DNA of 64,000 nt from the NCBI GenBank assembly GCA_947500575.1, contig CANMSI010000003.1, positions 62,001 through 126,000 on the forward strand, in the 5' to 3' direction. Positions 19,094-27,247 of the stretch are shown one piece after another. The DNA is from an uncultured Flavobacteriaceae bacterium (lineage in GTDB: Bacteria; Bacteroidota; Bacteroidia; Flavobacteriales; Flavobacteriaceae). The notes beneath the pieces were generated by a model, which did no database searches, was not told the DNA's origin, and saw only the letters and a program-made list of their open reading frames with translations. The translations under genes were made by a program, and so were the position numbers. How positions within the stretch are numbered: position 1 is the first letter of the stretch; the number at the start of each line of letters is the position of its first letter.

Positions 19094-20200
19094 TTGAATA
19101 ATATCATACTCCATATTGCGCCTTATATTAATGCTATTTCTTTGGTTTTAGGAATTGTATTGGGTTTACTTTTAATCTTTACAAATAGAGCAAATCAGAA
19201 AGCAAATCGGTTTTTGGGTTATATCTTGATTATAACTGTATTATGGCAATGTTGGCTAGTAGCCACTACAAACAATCTATTTCGGTATTATGAATTTATA
19301 GATTGGGTTCCTTTTTCCAATCTTCTGGCCATAGGCCCATGTATCTATTTTTATTCAAAATATAGTAGCTCAAATACCTTTGCGTTTCGGGCTAGAGACT
19401 TTGTTCATTTTATCCCATTACTAATAGAGTGGTTTGTCTTCTTCCGATTAATTTCAAATGTTTCCATAGAAAATCACCAAGTCTATACAATGCTTAGCAC
19501 TAGGTTTGTCATACAACTACTTGCTGTTATCTCAATTGGCAGCTATTCTTATTTTGCTTTAAAAAAACTCAAAGCACTAAATCTTGAAAGTGGTCCTGAA
19601 CAACGTCTAGAATTTAATTGGCTGAGTCGCTTAATTAGGATTTTTGCGCTACTCTGGTTAGTTTGGATTCCGTATATGCTTGTAAATACCCTTATTTTTA
19701 ATCATTATATAAGTGATTATGATGTGTATCCGCTTCATATCGTAATCTGGATTTTTACTTTTTGGATGTTTGCAAAGATTTTTCTGAAACCAGAAATAGT
19801 CCTGTTAGAAACAGAGAAGAAAAAAGAAAGATTGAAAAAAACGCCTTCAAAAGAAATAGTAGATCAGGCGAAATGGCTTAATGAAAAAATGAAAGCCGAA
19901 AAGTACTATCTGAATCCGGAATTGACACTTCAATCACTATCCAAAGAATTAGACCTGCATGCCAACACCATATCACAAATCTTTAATGAGGGCTTGAATA
20001 AAAGCTTCTCTGATGTTGTAAATGAATATCGTATCAAAGCAGTTATCGAAAAATTGAATAGTGCTATATACGCCCAATTTACGATTTTAGGAATAGCCTA
20101 CGAAAGTGGGTTCAACTCCAAAACAACTTTTAATAGAGCCTTTAAAAAATTCACTGGTAAAACTCCGGTTGCCTATAAAGAAGAACTAAATAATAGTTAG
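19094..20200 (+). CDS. AraC-type transcriptional regulator with N-terminal membrane domain
   Basis: A 368-residue protein. The first about 230 residues hold six or seven hydrophobic helices (for example ISLVLGIVLGLLLIF and FVIQLLAVISIGSYSYF); the last about 100 residues form an AraC double helix-turn-helix (LTLQSLSKELDLHANTIS; TILGIAYESGFNSKTTFNRAFKKFTGKTP). It may sense a signal at the membrane and control nearby genes. Translation seems to start at TTG (19094), since no Met occurs before residue about 130. The 5' neighbour GIN gene and 3' DUF1028 gene are plausible targets (inference). Confidence 0.85.
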   Translation: MNNIILHIAPYINAISLVLGIVLGLLLIFTNRANQKANRFLGYILIITVLWQCWLVATTNNLFRYYEFIDWVPFSNLLAIGPCIYFYSKYSSSNTFAFRARDFVHFIPLLIEWFVFFRLISNVSIENHQVYTMLSTRFVIQLLAVISIGSYSYFALKKLKALNLESGPEQRLEFNWLSRLIRIFALLWLVWIPYMLVNTLIFNHYISDYDVYPLHIVIWIFTFWMFAKIFLKPEIVLLETEKKKERLKKTPSKEIVDQAKWLNEKMKAEKYYLNPELTLQSLSKELDLHANTISQIFNEGLNKSFSDVVNEYRIKAVIEKLNSAIYAQFTILGIAYESGFNSKTTFNRAFKKFTGKTPVAYKEELNNS

Positions 20201-20291
20201 TTTTAAGTGCCATATTACAATTCGGAACGACTGCTCTCCATATATTCAGTTTATTTGAACCTTTAACTATTCACCCTAATTTAAGATTCAG

Positions 20292-21524
20292 ATGAACTAT
20301 AAAATCCAATTGCTGTTATTGTTAGGCTTAGGGCTGTGCTTTACTGCTCATACTCAGAACCTCCCAAGCCTTGTGCTAGATAAAAACATCAATGCCACCT
20401 TTTCAATTAGTGCCTACGATGCCGAAACCCAAGAATGGGGTATTGCTGTGGCAACCAACAATATTTGCGTTGGCAACTCTACAATTTATATAAAACCAGG
20501 GGTAGGAGCATTTTCAGTAATTGCAGAGACCGAACCTGAATACGGTATTAGGGGTTTAGAAGCATTGAAAAAGGGTCTCAGTGTCAAAGAGGCTATTCTG
20601 CAAACTAAATTATCTGATGAAGCATCGCATTACAGACAAGTGGCTGGTGTGGATGCCAAGGGAAAGGCTTATGCTTTCACGGGAGAAGCTTTAAAATATT
20701 GGAATGGTAGCTCGTCATCTCACATAGGCAAAGATTATGTGGTCATGGGGAATCAATTGGGCTCAGAGGTACTCATAGAAATGTCAAAAGCCTTTGAAAA
20801 GGCAAAAGGGACGCTAGCAGAACGCTTATTACAAAGCTTGATCGCAGGGCAAGATGCAGGGGGACAAATTTCTGGTAAACAATCCGCCGCTATTGTTGTT
20901 AAAGGAGTGGATAATGAGTGGTACAACCAAATTGATCTGCGTGTTGATAATGCTAAAAACCCCATGGTAGAATTACAGACCCTAATGAATTATCATTACG
21001 GGAGAATTCGTTTAAACCAATCGCTTTATGCACAACAAGAGGGGAATAGGCAACGAGCGGAACAAAAATTAAATGAAGCAGAAGCAATGCTTCAGAGTTG
21101 GACAGGTATGTATGCTAAAATCGCCCTTGCCAACATTAAGTTAGGTAAAGAAGATGCGGCAATAGACTGGATTAAGAAGGGGCTAGATGAAAATCCAAAT
21201 TGGTCGGTATACCTACCTGCTTTTTATGTGCTGCGCGACAATCCTGAAATGAAACCACTCGTTAATTCTGATTCATTTAGTATTACAGACTGGGAAACTG
21301 CTATGGTCATGTTAAGCAATCTAGGGCGAGAGTTAGAAGTGATTGCATTAGGGAATACCCTAATTGCTAAAAAGACTGAATCCTCTTATGTGCACTTCCT
21401 TCTTGGCAGAAGTTATCATTACGAAAAAGAAAAAGAAAAAGCGATACTGCATTTAGAAAAGGCTTTGAAACTGGACCCAGAAAATGTTGAAGCACAAAGG
21501 CTATTAGCTTCTCTTAATGAGTAA
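20292..21524 (+). CDS. DUF1028 protein with C-terminal TPR repeats, secreted
   Basis: A 410-residue protein with a signal peptide (about 1-21). Residues about 35-230 match the DUF1028 pattern FSISAYD-(x)-EWGIAVAT, PGVGAFSVIAET, GLEALKKGLS, RQVAGVDAKG and GKDYVVMGNQL, an Ntn-hydrolase-like fold without known substrate. The C-terminal part (about 265-410) has helical pairs of TPR type, such as VHFLLGRSYHYEKEKEKAILHLEKALKLDPEN in pieces. Its stop overlaps the start of the acyltransferase gene by 8 bp, so the two are probably co-translated. Function unknown. Confidence 0.82.
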   Translation: MNYKIQLLLLLGLGLCFTAHTQNLPSLVLDKNINATFSISAYDAETQEWGIAVATNNICVGNSTIYIKPGVGAFSVIAETEPEYGIRGLEALKKGLSVKEAILQTKLSDEASHYRQVAGVDAKGKAYAFTGEALKYWNGSSSSHIGKDYVVMGNQLGSEVLIEMSKAFEKAKGTLAERLLQSLIAGQDAGGQISGKQSAAIVVKGVDNEWYNQIDLRVDNAKNPMVELQTLMNYHYGRIRLNQSLYAQQEGNRQRAEQKLNEAEAMLQSWTGMYAKIALANIKLGKEDAAIDWIKKGLDENPNWSVYLPAFYVLRDNPEMKPLVNSDSFSITDWETAMVMLSNLGRELEVIALGNTLIAKKTESSYVHFLLGRSYHYEKEKEKAILHLEKALKLDPENVEAQRLLASLNE

Positions 21525-22605
21525 CAAAGAAAAAGTTGGCAGACTTAATTTTGTTGATGCCATACGAGCCTGGGCAATTTTAATGATGCTACAAGGTCAT
21601 TTTGTTTCAGCTTTATTGGCCGATGAATATAGAAATAAGGACAATATTTTCTTTGCCATATGGAGCTATCTTAGAGGGATAACGGCGCCTGTCTTTTTTA
21701 CAATAGCTGGTTTCATTTTCACCCTAATACTTCTAAGAAATTATGATAAAGGTTGGTCAAACCAAAGAGTTAAAAAAGGGATTATCAGAGGCTTTCAGTT
21801 AATTGCTATCGGATACTTATTACAAATCCGGTTTGGAAGATTATTTAATGGAAGTATAAATGATTCTTACAACATAGTTCATGTACTGCAATGTCTCGGC
21901 CTAGCTATAATATTATTAGTCATCGTATATCTAGTTTCCTATACCTTTAAAAGATATGTATTGCAGCTTGTATTTGTCTCTATAACCGGAGTATTATTTT
22001 TTTTCAAAACTGCGTACGAACAGTGGGATTATTCATTTCTCCCAGAATTTCTTGCAAACTATTTTACTAGTGCAAACGGCTCTGTCTTTACAATTGTACC
22101 ATGGTTTGGGTTTACTTCTTTTGGTGGTTTTTTGGCCCTAGTTTTTACAAAATATCATCTTACACCAAACTTCTATAGAAAAGCAATTGTAGTCATGATT
22201 TTGACTGGTATGGTATTAATCACTGCTACTTATGAAATCATACGTGATTTATATGACATAGCTGGATTTCAAATTTTTAATGATGCCCTGTTAAGCAGTT
22301 ATCTCTTCGCTAGAATAGGAGTAGTGTTATTGGTTTTTTCTTGTTTTATGTTTTTTCGAAGAGATTTAAATAACAAGATTCTTCTTCGTATAGGTCAACT
22401 AACACTACCTATCTATGTCTTACATGCCATTGTATTATATAATAGCGTAACTGGTCATGGCTTAAGCAGATACTTCTATCATGGGCTAACTCCTTGGCAA
22501 GTACTTGTAGGTGCTATTTGTTTTATGTTCCTGATTTGTTTGGTTGTTTTAGCACTAAGTAAAAACAAAAAACTATTTCATTTGCTGCGATGGAATAGTA
22601 ACTAA
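21517..22605 (+). CDS. Heparan-alpha-glucosaminide N-acetyltransferase-like membrane protein
   Basis: A 362-residue polytopic protein with about ten membrane helices. The opening RLNFVDAIRAWAILMMLQGHF carries the conserved 'D-x-x-R-A ... Q/M-GHF' start of the HGSNAT catalytic (DUF1624) and acyltransferase-3-like families; the His in GHF is the likely functional residue. Such proteins transfer acyl groups across the inner membrane to sugars. The acceptor here is unknown. Overlap with the DUF1028 gene suggests a shared role in modifying or processing an exported compound, which is inference. Confidence 0.8.
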   Translation: MSNKEKVGRLNFVDAIRAWAILMMLQGHFVSALLADEYRNKDNIFFAIWSYLRGITAPVFFTIAGFIFTLILLRNYDKGWSNQRVKKGIIRGFQLIAIGYLLQIRFGRLFNGSINDSYNIVHVLQCLGLAIILLVIVYLVSYTFKRYVLQLVFVSITGVLFFFKTAYEQWDYSFLPEFLANYFTSANGSVFTIVPWFGFTSFGGFLALVFTKYHLTPNFYRKAIVVMILTGMVLITATYEIIRDLYDIAGFQIFNDALLSSYLFARIGVVLLVFSCFMFFRRDLNNKILLRIGQLTLPIYVLHAIVLYNSVTGHGLSRYFYHGLTPWQVLVGAICFMFLICLVVLALSKNKKLFHLLRWNSN

Positions 22606-22846
22606 GGTCAAAAGGAAATATTTAAAGTTTGTAATTAATAACAAATTGATTTAACTAACTGTCCTATTAAACGAAGGTTTTATGGACTTGACGGTTCTAT
22701 GAATTACGTGTTACATTATTCCTAAGGATTTATTCAAACCTTCTAGAATTCTTTAAAAACCTAGACTTTTCTTAGTTAAAATTCCATTCGTTTTCATTTC
22801 ATCATATCTGACATACTAATTTGATTTCAATTAAAAATCAAAAGCT

Positions 22847-23140
22847 ATGGAAGAGAAAAACAAAGTCACACAACTCCTTGAAGAAATTAAATTTCTTTTG
22901 GGCAGTACAAAGAAGGTTCTGAATGTAGATGACCTCTCAAAATATACAGGTCTATCCAAAAGTAAAATTTACAAGCTCACTCAATTAAAGCTCATTCCAA
23001 TGGGTAACAACAAACACATCCGTCAGAAGTTCTTTGATAAAGATGAAATTGATATTTGGCTAATGGGCGAACCTAATATTTCTGATGATTTTTTAGAGGC
23101 AGAGTTTAATAAACAACTTTTAAAAAATAAAAGAGCCTAA
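22847..23140 (+). CDS. Excisionase-like helix-turn-helix protein
   Basis: A 97-residue protein with a MerR/AlpA-like HTH_17 core: VDDLSKYTGLSKSKIYKLTQLKLIPMG, then a wing-like NNKHIRQKFFDKDEIDIWL. In Bacteroidota elements proteins of this kind sit upstream of mobilization genes and act as excision factors or regulators. It is preceded by 240 bp without a gene and followed by the hairpin-rich interval before the mob genes. Confidence 0.82.
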   Translation: MEEKNKVTQLLEEIKFLLGSTKKVLNVDDLSKYTGLSKSKIYKLTQLKLIPMGNNKHIRQKFFDKDEIDIWLMGEPNISDDFLEAEFNKQLLKNKRA

Positions 23141-23470
23141 GATGCTATTAAGAACCCTCTGCCGTGAAAATACCCATGATTTTCCAATACTTGCGGTATT
23201 GAAAAAGTCAGGACATTCCCCCAACAGTAAATCGGAAAAAGAAGCTTGTTTTCTAAGTCCTTGCAGGTCAGAAAATCAAGCATCTTTTGATTAGTTTCCA
23301 AACGCAGTAAATTACTTACCCATAGTTCATTTAGAACGAATTTTTAACCAACTGTATACTGATTGCCAAAGTATGTTGAAAATGCTATTGCGTAAGCAAT
23401 TCAAGATGTGTCATTGTCATGACAATCTTGCTTTTTCTCCCGAAGGTCGCAAAAGAAAAAAGGAAAAAAG
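23141..23470. other. Hairpin-rich interval upstream of the mobilization genes (candidate oriT region)
   Basis: No gene. It holds a 6-bp hairpin CAATAC-TTGCG-GTATTG (23185-23201), an imperfect 11-bp inverted repeat GCTTGTTTTCT / AGAAAATCAAGC (23244-23254 and 23270-23281), and a perfect 14-bp palindrome ATTGTCATGACAAT (23413-23426). Relaxase genes are often preceded by the transfer origin, so this is one of two candidate sites; the nick site is not identified. Confidence 0.4.
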
Positions 23471-23767
23471 ATGAAACGTCAATTTATACAATTTCGGTGT
23501 AGCATTTATGAGAAAAAGATGCTCAAACTAAAGGCCAAAAAAGCGGGACTTTCCTTATCTGAATATTGTCGAAGAGCCGCTTTTGAAAACAGTATTATCG
23601 AAAGGCTCACAAAAGAACAACTAGCGCATTATGCAATGCTCGTGAAATATAAAAACAACTTTACTAGAATCAGTAATATGTTCAGAAAGCGGAATCCTCG
23701 ATTGGCAAAAGAAGTGGAGAACCTAGCCAATGAAATACGAATGCATCTATACAATTTCAAAAAATGA
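23471..23767 (+). CDS. MobC-like relaxosome accessory protein
   Basis: A 98-residue basic protein. The start KRQFIQFRCSIYEKKMLKLKAKKAGLSLSEYCRRAA is a ribbon-helix-helix of the MobC/plasmid mobilization type, followed by a helical segment (ISNMFRKRNPRLAKEVENLA). Such proteins bind oriT and help the relaxase open DNA. It overlaps the relaxase start by 4 bp (ATGA), a usual arrangement for coupled mob genes. Confidence 0.85.
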   Translation: MKRQFIQFRCSIYEKKMLKLKAKKAGLSLSEYCRRAAFENSIIERLTKEQLAHYAMLVKYKNNFTRISNMFRKRNPRLAKEVENLANEIRMHLYNFKK

Positions 23768-24633
23768 TAGGTAAGGGAAAATCAATATCACATACGGGAG
23801 CATCTATGAGTTATGGATGGAATCAGGAGAAGGATGCGGAAGTTGTATACAAACAACTTTTGGCGGGAGATAATCCACAAGAGATTACCGATGAGTTCAA
23901 AATAATTCAAGAACAGAATGTGAGAACCAAAAACAATACCTTGAGTTTTGTTCTAAGTCCAACATTAGAAGATGGCAAATACCTGTCTAAAGAACAACTG
24001 GAAGAACTAACTCAAAAATTTATCTCAGAAATGAAGCTTAGTGAACAACAGGCAATTGCATTTGTACATAGAGATAAACAACATACTCATGTTCATTTGT
24101 ATGTCAATAGAATCGGTTTTGATGGAAAGGCGTACAAGGACAGCTTCATAGGAAAGAGAAGTCAACTCGCAGCGGAGAGGGTAGCCAAGGAAATGGGTTT
24201 AACAACGGTACGGGAGGTACAACAAGAAAAACTAAATGAACTCAAGAGTACACGTAATGCAATTAGGCAATTGCATGAAAAAGTTATGTTGGAAAAGAGA
24301 CCCAAAGACTTTGACCAGTATATCAAATATATGAGACAGAATGATGTCAAAGTTGTACCTAGCATAAACAGACAAAAACAATTGCAAGGCTTTCGATTTG
24401 AGTATAAAGGACATAATCTAAAGGGAAGTGAAGTTCATCGTTCAATGTCAGGAGGCAAATTGGCTGTTCAAATAGCCAACCATTCAGAAAGAGGAATACC
24501 GCTTCAAAAAGGAAATATTATCACATTATCAGGTAAGGGCATAGAGTTAAGTACAAACCTAGCGGCTAGTATTGCTAAGAAAGTTTTGAAAATGGTCGTT
24601 AAAAGAGCAATTGACCAAGGTATGGGTATATAA
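23764..24633 (+). CDS. Relaxase (mobilization nuclease domain)
   Basis: A 289-residue protein of the relaxase/mobilization nuclease family. The metal-binding histidine cluster is visible as VHRDKQHTHVHLYVNR at residues 101-116 (His102, 107, 109, 111). Tyrosines near the start (Tyr17) and elsewhere could be the nicking residue, but I cannot choose. It nicks the element's oriT and leads the strand into a recipient through a helper's channel. It is short for the family, which suggests a minimal relaxase with no C-terminal accessory domain. Confidence 0.87.
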   Translation: MIGKGKSISHTGASMSYGWNQEKDAEVVYKQLLAGDNPQEITDEFKIIQEQNVRTKNNTLSFVLSPTLEDGKYLSKEQLEELTQKFISEMKLSEQQAIAFVHRDKQHTHVHLYVNRIGFDGKAYKDSFIGKRSQLAAERVAKEMGLTTVREVQQEKLNELKSTRNAIRQLHEKVMLEKRPKDFDQYIKYMRQNDVKVVPSINRQKQLQGFRFEYKGHNLKGSEVHRSMSGGKLAVQIANHSERGIPLQKGNIITLSGKGIELSTNLAASIAKKVLKMVVKRAIDQGMGI

Positions 24634-24650
24634 ACTTTAAAATTAGAACT

Positions 24651-25118
24651 ATGAAAAAGATGGAAGCAATGATGGAACTATTGACCGAGGAAATGGAAGG
24701 TTTCAAGAAGTCAATGAATAGGTTAGAAAGTTTGTCAGAAAGATTTGAGGGTTTAAAGATAAAGGCAGATGCCTCTAGTATCGAATACCATATGAAAGAG
24801 TTTCTAAAAGAACAGAGACAAGCAATAAATATTTATAAAGACAGGACAACTGAAATCAAAAAAGGAATAAAATTGGCAAGGATAACTCCGAATTGGTTAG
24901 CGACCTTCTTTTGTATAGCGGTATCGATACAGATTTTATCCTTGAGCTATTTTGCGCACCACTACATTCGTTTTGAAGAAAAACAAGTTGCCGCGTTTCA
25001 AGAAGGTCGAAATGAAGGAAATCAGAGTATTAGGGGATATTTCAAAGACCACCCTGTAATTTATGAAGATTATAAAAAATGGTCTAGTAGAAAAGATAGT
25101 ATTCCAAATCAAAAGTAG
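24651..25118 (+). CDS. Small coiled-coil membrane protein of the mob operon
   Basis: A 155-residue protein with a long charged helix (residues 1-75, heptad-like, rich in E/K/M), one membrane helix (WLATFFCIAVSIQILSLSYF, about 83-102) and a polar tail. It starts 17 bp after the relaxase. Proteins of this shape are common after Bacteroidota relaxase genes; they may connect the relaxosome to the membrane, which is inference. No known catalytic motif. Confidence 0.75.
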   Translation: MKKMEAMMELLTEEMEGFKKSMNRLESLSERFEGLKIKADASSIEYHMKEFLKEQRQAINIYKDRTTEIKKGIKLARITPNWLATFFCIAVSIQILSLSYFAHHYIRFEEKQVAAFQEGRNEGNQSIRGYFKDHPVIYEDYKKWSSRKDSIPNQK

Positions 25119-25130
25119 GTATGCGCCCTC

Positions 25131-25178
25131 TCCTGTTTTTGCTTAACGCTTATCTGTCGGAACGCTACAAAAACAGGA
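25131..25178. repeat. 11-bp perfect inverted repeat after the mob operon
   Basis: TCCTGTTTTTG (25131-25141) pairs with CAAAAACAGGA (25168-25178) across 26 bases that themselves contain two AACGCT direct repeats. It may be a terminator stem, or part of a transfer origin. Confidence 0.6.
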
Positions 25179-25240
25179 CAGGAACCATGCGCAATTAAGC
25201 TATGGTAAGATTTGGGGGGAGAAAAAGAGAAACACACTTC

Positions 25241-25280
25241 CTATTACTTTTTACCACTTTATATTACTTTTTACCACTTT
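25241..25280. repeat. Tandem duplication of a 20-bp unit
   Basis: Two adjacent 20-bp units ending in TACTTTTTACCACTTT differ at only one position. They lie in the 312-bp interval between the mob operon and the ATPase gene. Confidence 0.85.
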
Positions 25281-25282
25281 TA

Positions 25283-25420
25283 TGGTCTTTTCGAAAATTC
25301 TGAAACTCCTGCTTATCAACAATAAAAGGGAGTTATTAACATATTTTTTAAGATTTAAAGATTAAGATTTCCCTTTTTCTGGCCCTTTTCTGGTCTTTTC
25401 TGGTCTTTTCTGGTCTTTTC
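25283..25420. repeat. 10-bp iterons TGGTCTTTTC
   Basis: One copy at 25283-25292 and three exact head-to-tail copies at 25391-25420, with an imperfect fourth (GGCCCTTTTC) at 25381-25390. The 10-bp period places copies on one DNA face. A separate 10-bp unit TTATTCTCCA is doubled at 25431-25450 and runs into the stop of the ATPase gene. Possible protein-binding iterons. Confidence 0.75.
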
Positions 25421-25430
25421 AAATAGGGTA

Positions 25431-27164
25431 TTATTCTCCATTATTCTCCATTTGCTGGAACCCCAACTCTAATGCTTTACTTATGACCTCCATGCTTTTT
25501 ATATAATTTTCTCCGATATCATAATAAGTTCCTTTGCCTGTGCCGCTCTTTTTCAACTCTTTATTTTCAACAAGTTTGTTTACTATACTTCTTACTTGTT
25601 TTCTTGAAAGCCTACCTTGGAAAAGATCCACAAAATCCTGCATTTTGGCTTTTTCAAACTTTTTTAAATGTTGAAGTATTACCATAAATGCTTGGTCTTT
25701 ATCCCAACTGGTTTTACTATACTTCCCTTTTTCATCTGAAAACTCATAGTATGCCTTGGACAACACATAGTAAGTTCCTTTGGTTTTCCCACGTTGTTCG
25801 ATTAGTTCTCTAGAAAGGAGTTGTTTAATTACCTTTTTATCTGGGATAAAACTTCTGGTGTCTTTCCTTATATTGTTTAGATGTATTATTTCTTGAACAG
25901 AAAGCTTTTCATCATCATTTAATTCCGATTGGACGGATTCTATAAACAGAGCAAATGCCTTATCTTCTATGATAGCAGATAAATGTAATTCGACTTGAAA
26001 ATCATCTGATTTTGAGTAATCAGGTTCACTTTTTCCTTCTTTAAGAGTTTGATAATAAATTTTGTCTATTCCTTGACCAGACCGCTCAACGATTCCTGTT
26101 TTTTGTAAAACATCAGTTAAAAGACGATTTCTCGGAGTACTTGAAATTGAGATTAGATTTTCTAAAGTTACTCCAATGGGAAATCCTCCTGGACTAATGA
26201 TGTCTAATCTTGAATCGTATTGCTTGATAACAGTTTCACTTGCAAGGCTGTAATTTCTGTGAGCAACTGCATTGTTAATCGCTTCACGAATAACTTCATT
26301 GTTAAAATAAGGAATATTGAAAATGAAAGGGCCTTCCTGTATCGGAAACGACCCATTTCTTAAATTGATTGTTTCCCAAAGCTTATCTGTTTCTAAGAAA
26401 AAAGGGCCAGTAAAAGAATGCCTTTGGTCAAATGTTATTTTCCCCTCTTCTTTACGATATTCTAACATTATAGATGCTTGTGGAATTTTCTTTCGAATAA
26501 CATCTTCTTTTCCCAATAGGATTACAGCCGCATTGGTAACTTTATTATCTACAACTAAGTCGAGGTCATTTAGTACTTGTTCTTTTGTAAGGGTTAAGAA
26601 CTGAACATTGTTCTGTTTTTTTGAGTATGCTTCTTGCATTTTTCTAATTGCTTCATCGGCTAAGTCATCAATCGATAATCCTTCGCAAATTTTTTCAGAA
26701 AAATCTGGTTCTTGTTCTTGAATGATTTTTAAATATTGTGCATCAGACATCGGTTTTAGTTCTTCACCAATCCTCATAAGGGGAACGTCTTCAAACTTAA
26801 AAATTCTTCCTATAGGTCTTGACGGAATTTTAATAACAAGCACCCTTTTGCCGTTGGCATCAAAAAGCTCTTCTGTTTTTACTCTTATCCCAGTATCTCT
26901 ATAGATGTTGCTTTCTAATTCGCCGGTGGCATTTTCACTTTGTCTTGAACCCACAACTATATGTGGGGCACTTTCTTTAATGCCAAAAACTAGATAACCA
27001 CCACCTTCATTTGCAAAAGCCGTGATATAACCCAATATGCAACGCCTTCTTTTAGAAATGTCAACCTTGGCACCCCCATTATAAGAAACATTTCCACCTG
27101 AAGCTTCTTTAAATTCTACTTTATCCTCTGACTCCTTCAGTAATATTAATTCTTTTATCTTCAT
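25431..27164 (-). CDS. AlbA/Schlafen-type DNA-binding and HATPase-domain protein
   Basis: A 577-residue protein. Residues 15-135 form an AlbA_2 (Schlafen AAA_4-type) domain (VEFKEASGG, ITAFANEGGGYLVFGIKE); residues about 285-345 a GHKL-like ATP-binding module (EVIREAINNAVAHRNY and IISPGGFP); the C-terminus looks like winged-helix segments. The class is annotated as putative transcriptional regulators or ATP-dependent helicase-like proteins and is also found among defence genes. It lies convergent to the mob operon, 83 bp downstream of the integrase gene on the same strand. Whether it controls the element or defends the host is open. Confidence 0.82.
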   Translation of the reverse strand: MKIKELILLKESEDKVEFKEASGGNVSYNGGAKVDISKRRRCILGYITAFANEGGGYLVFGIKESAPHIVVGSRQSENATGELESNIYRDTGIRVKTEELFDANGKRVLVIKIPSRPIGRIFKFEDVPLMRIGEELKPMSDAQYLKIIQEQEPDFSEKICEGLSIDDLADEAIRKMQEAYSKKQNNVQFLTLTKEQVLNDLDLVVDNKVTNAAVILLGKEDVIRKKIPQASIMLEYRKEEGKITFDQRHSFTGPFFLETDKLWETINLRNGSFPIQEGPFIFNIPYFNNEVIREAINNAVAHRNYSLASETVIKQYDSRLDIISPGGFPIGVTLENLISISSTPRNRLLTDVLQKTGIVERSGQGIDKIYYQTLKEGKSEPDYSKSDDFQVELHLSAIIEDKAFALFIESVQSELNDDEKLSVQEIIHLNNIRKDTRSFIPDKKVIKQLLSRELIEQRGKTKGTYYVLSKAYYEFSDEKGKYSKTSWDKDQAFMVILQHLKKFEKAKMQDFVDLFQGRLSRKQVRSIVNKLVENKELKKSGTGKGTYYDIGENYIKSMEVISKALELGFQQMENNGE

Positions 27165-27247
27165 TTAATAAAAATCTAAAATAAATTTACGTAGAATAAG
27201 TTTAAGGCAAAATTTTATGATTTTTCAAGACTTGAACCCCAATTTAG

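Noticed and set aside
23413-23426. Transcription terminator
   Set aside because: The palindrome has no loop or long T-run typical of a terminator and lies ahead of the mob genes; oriT or operator use is more likely, but unproven.
25391-25420. CRISPR array
   Set aside because: The repeats are 10 bp, directly adjacent and lack spacers; no cas genes are near.
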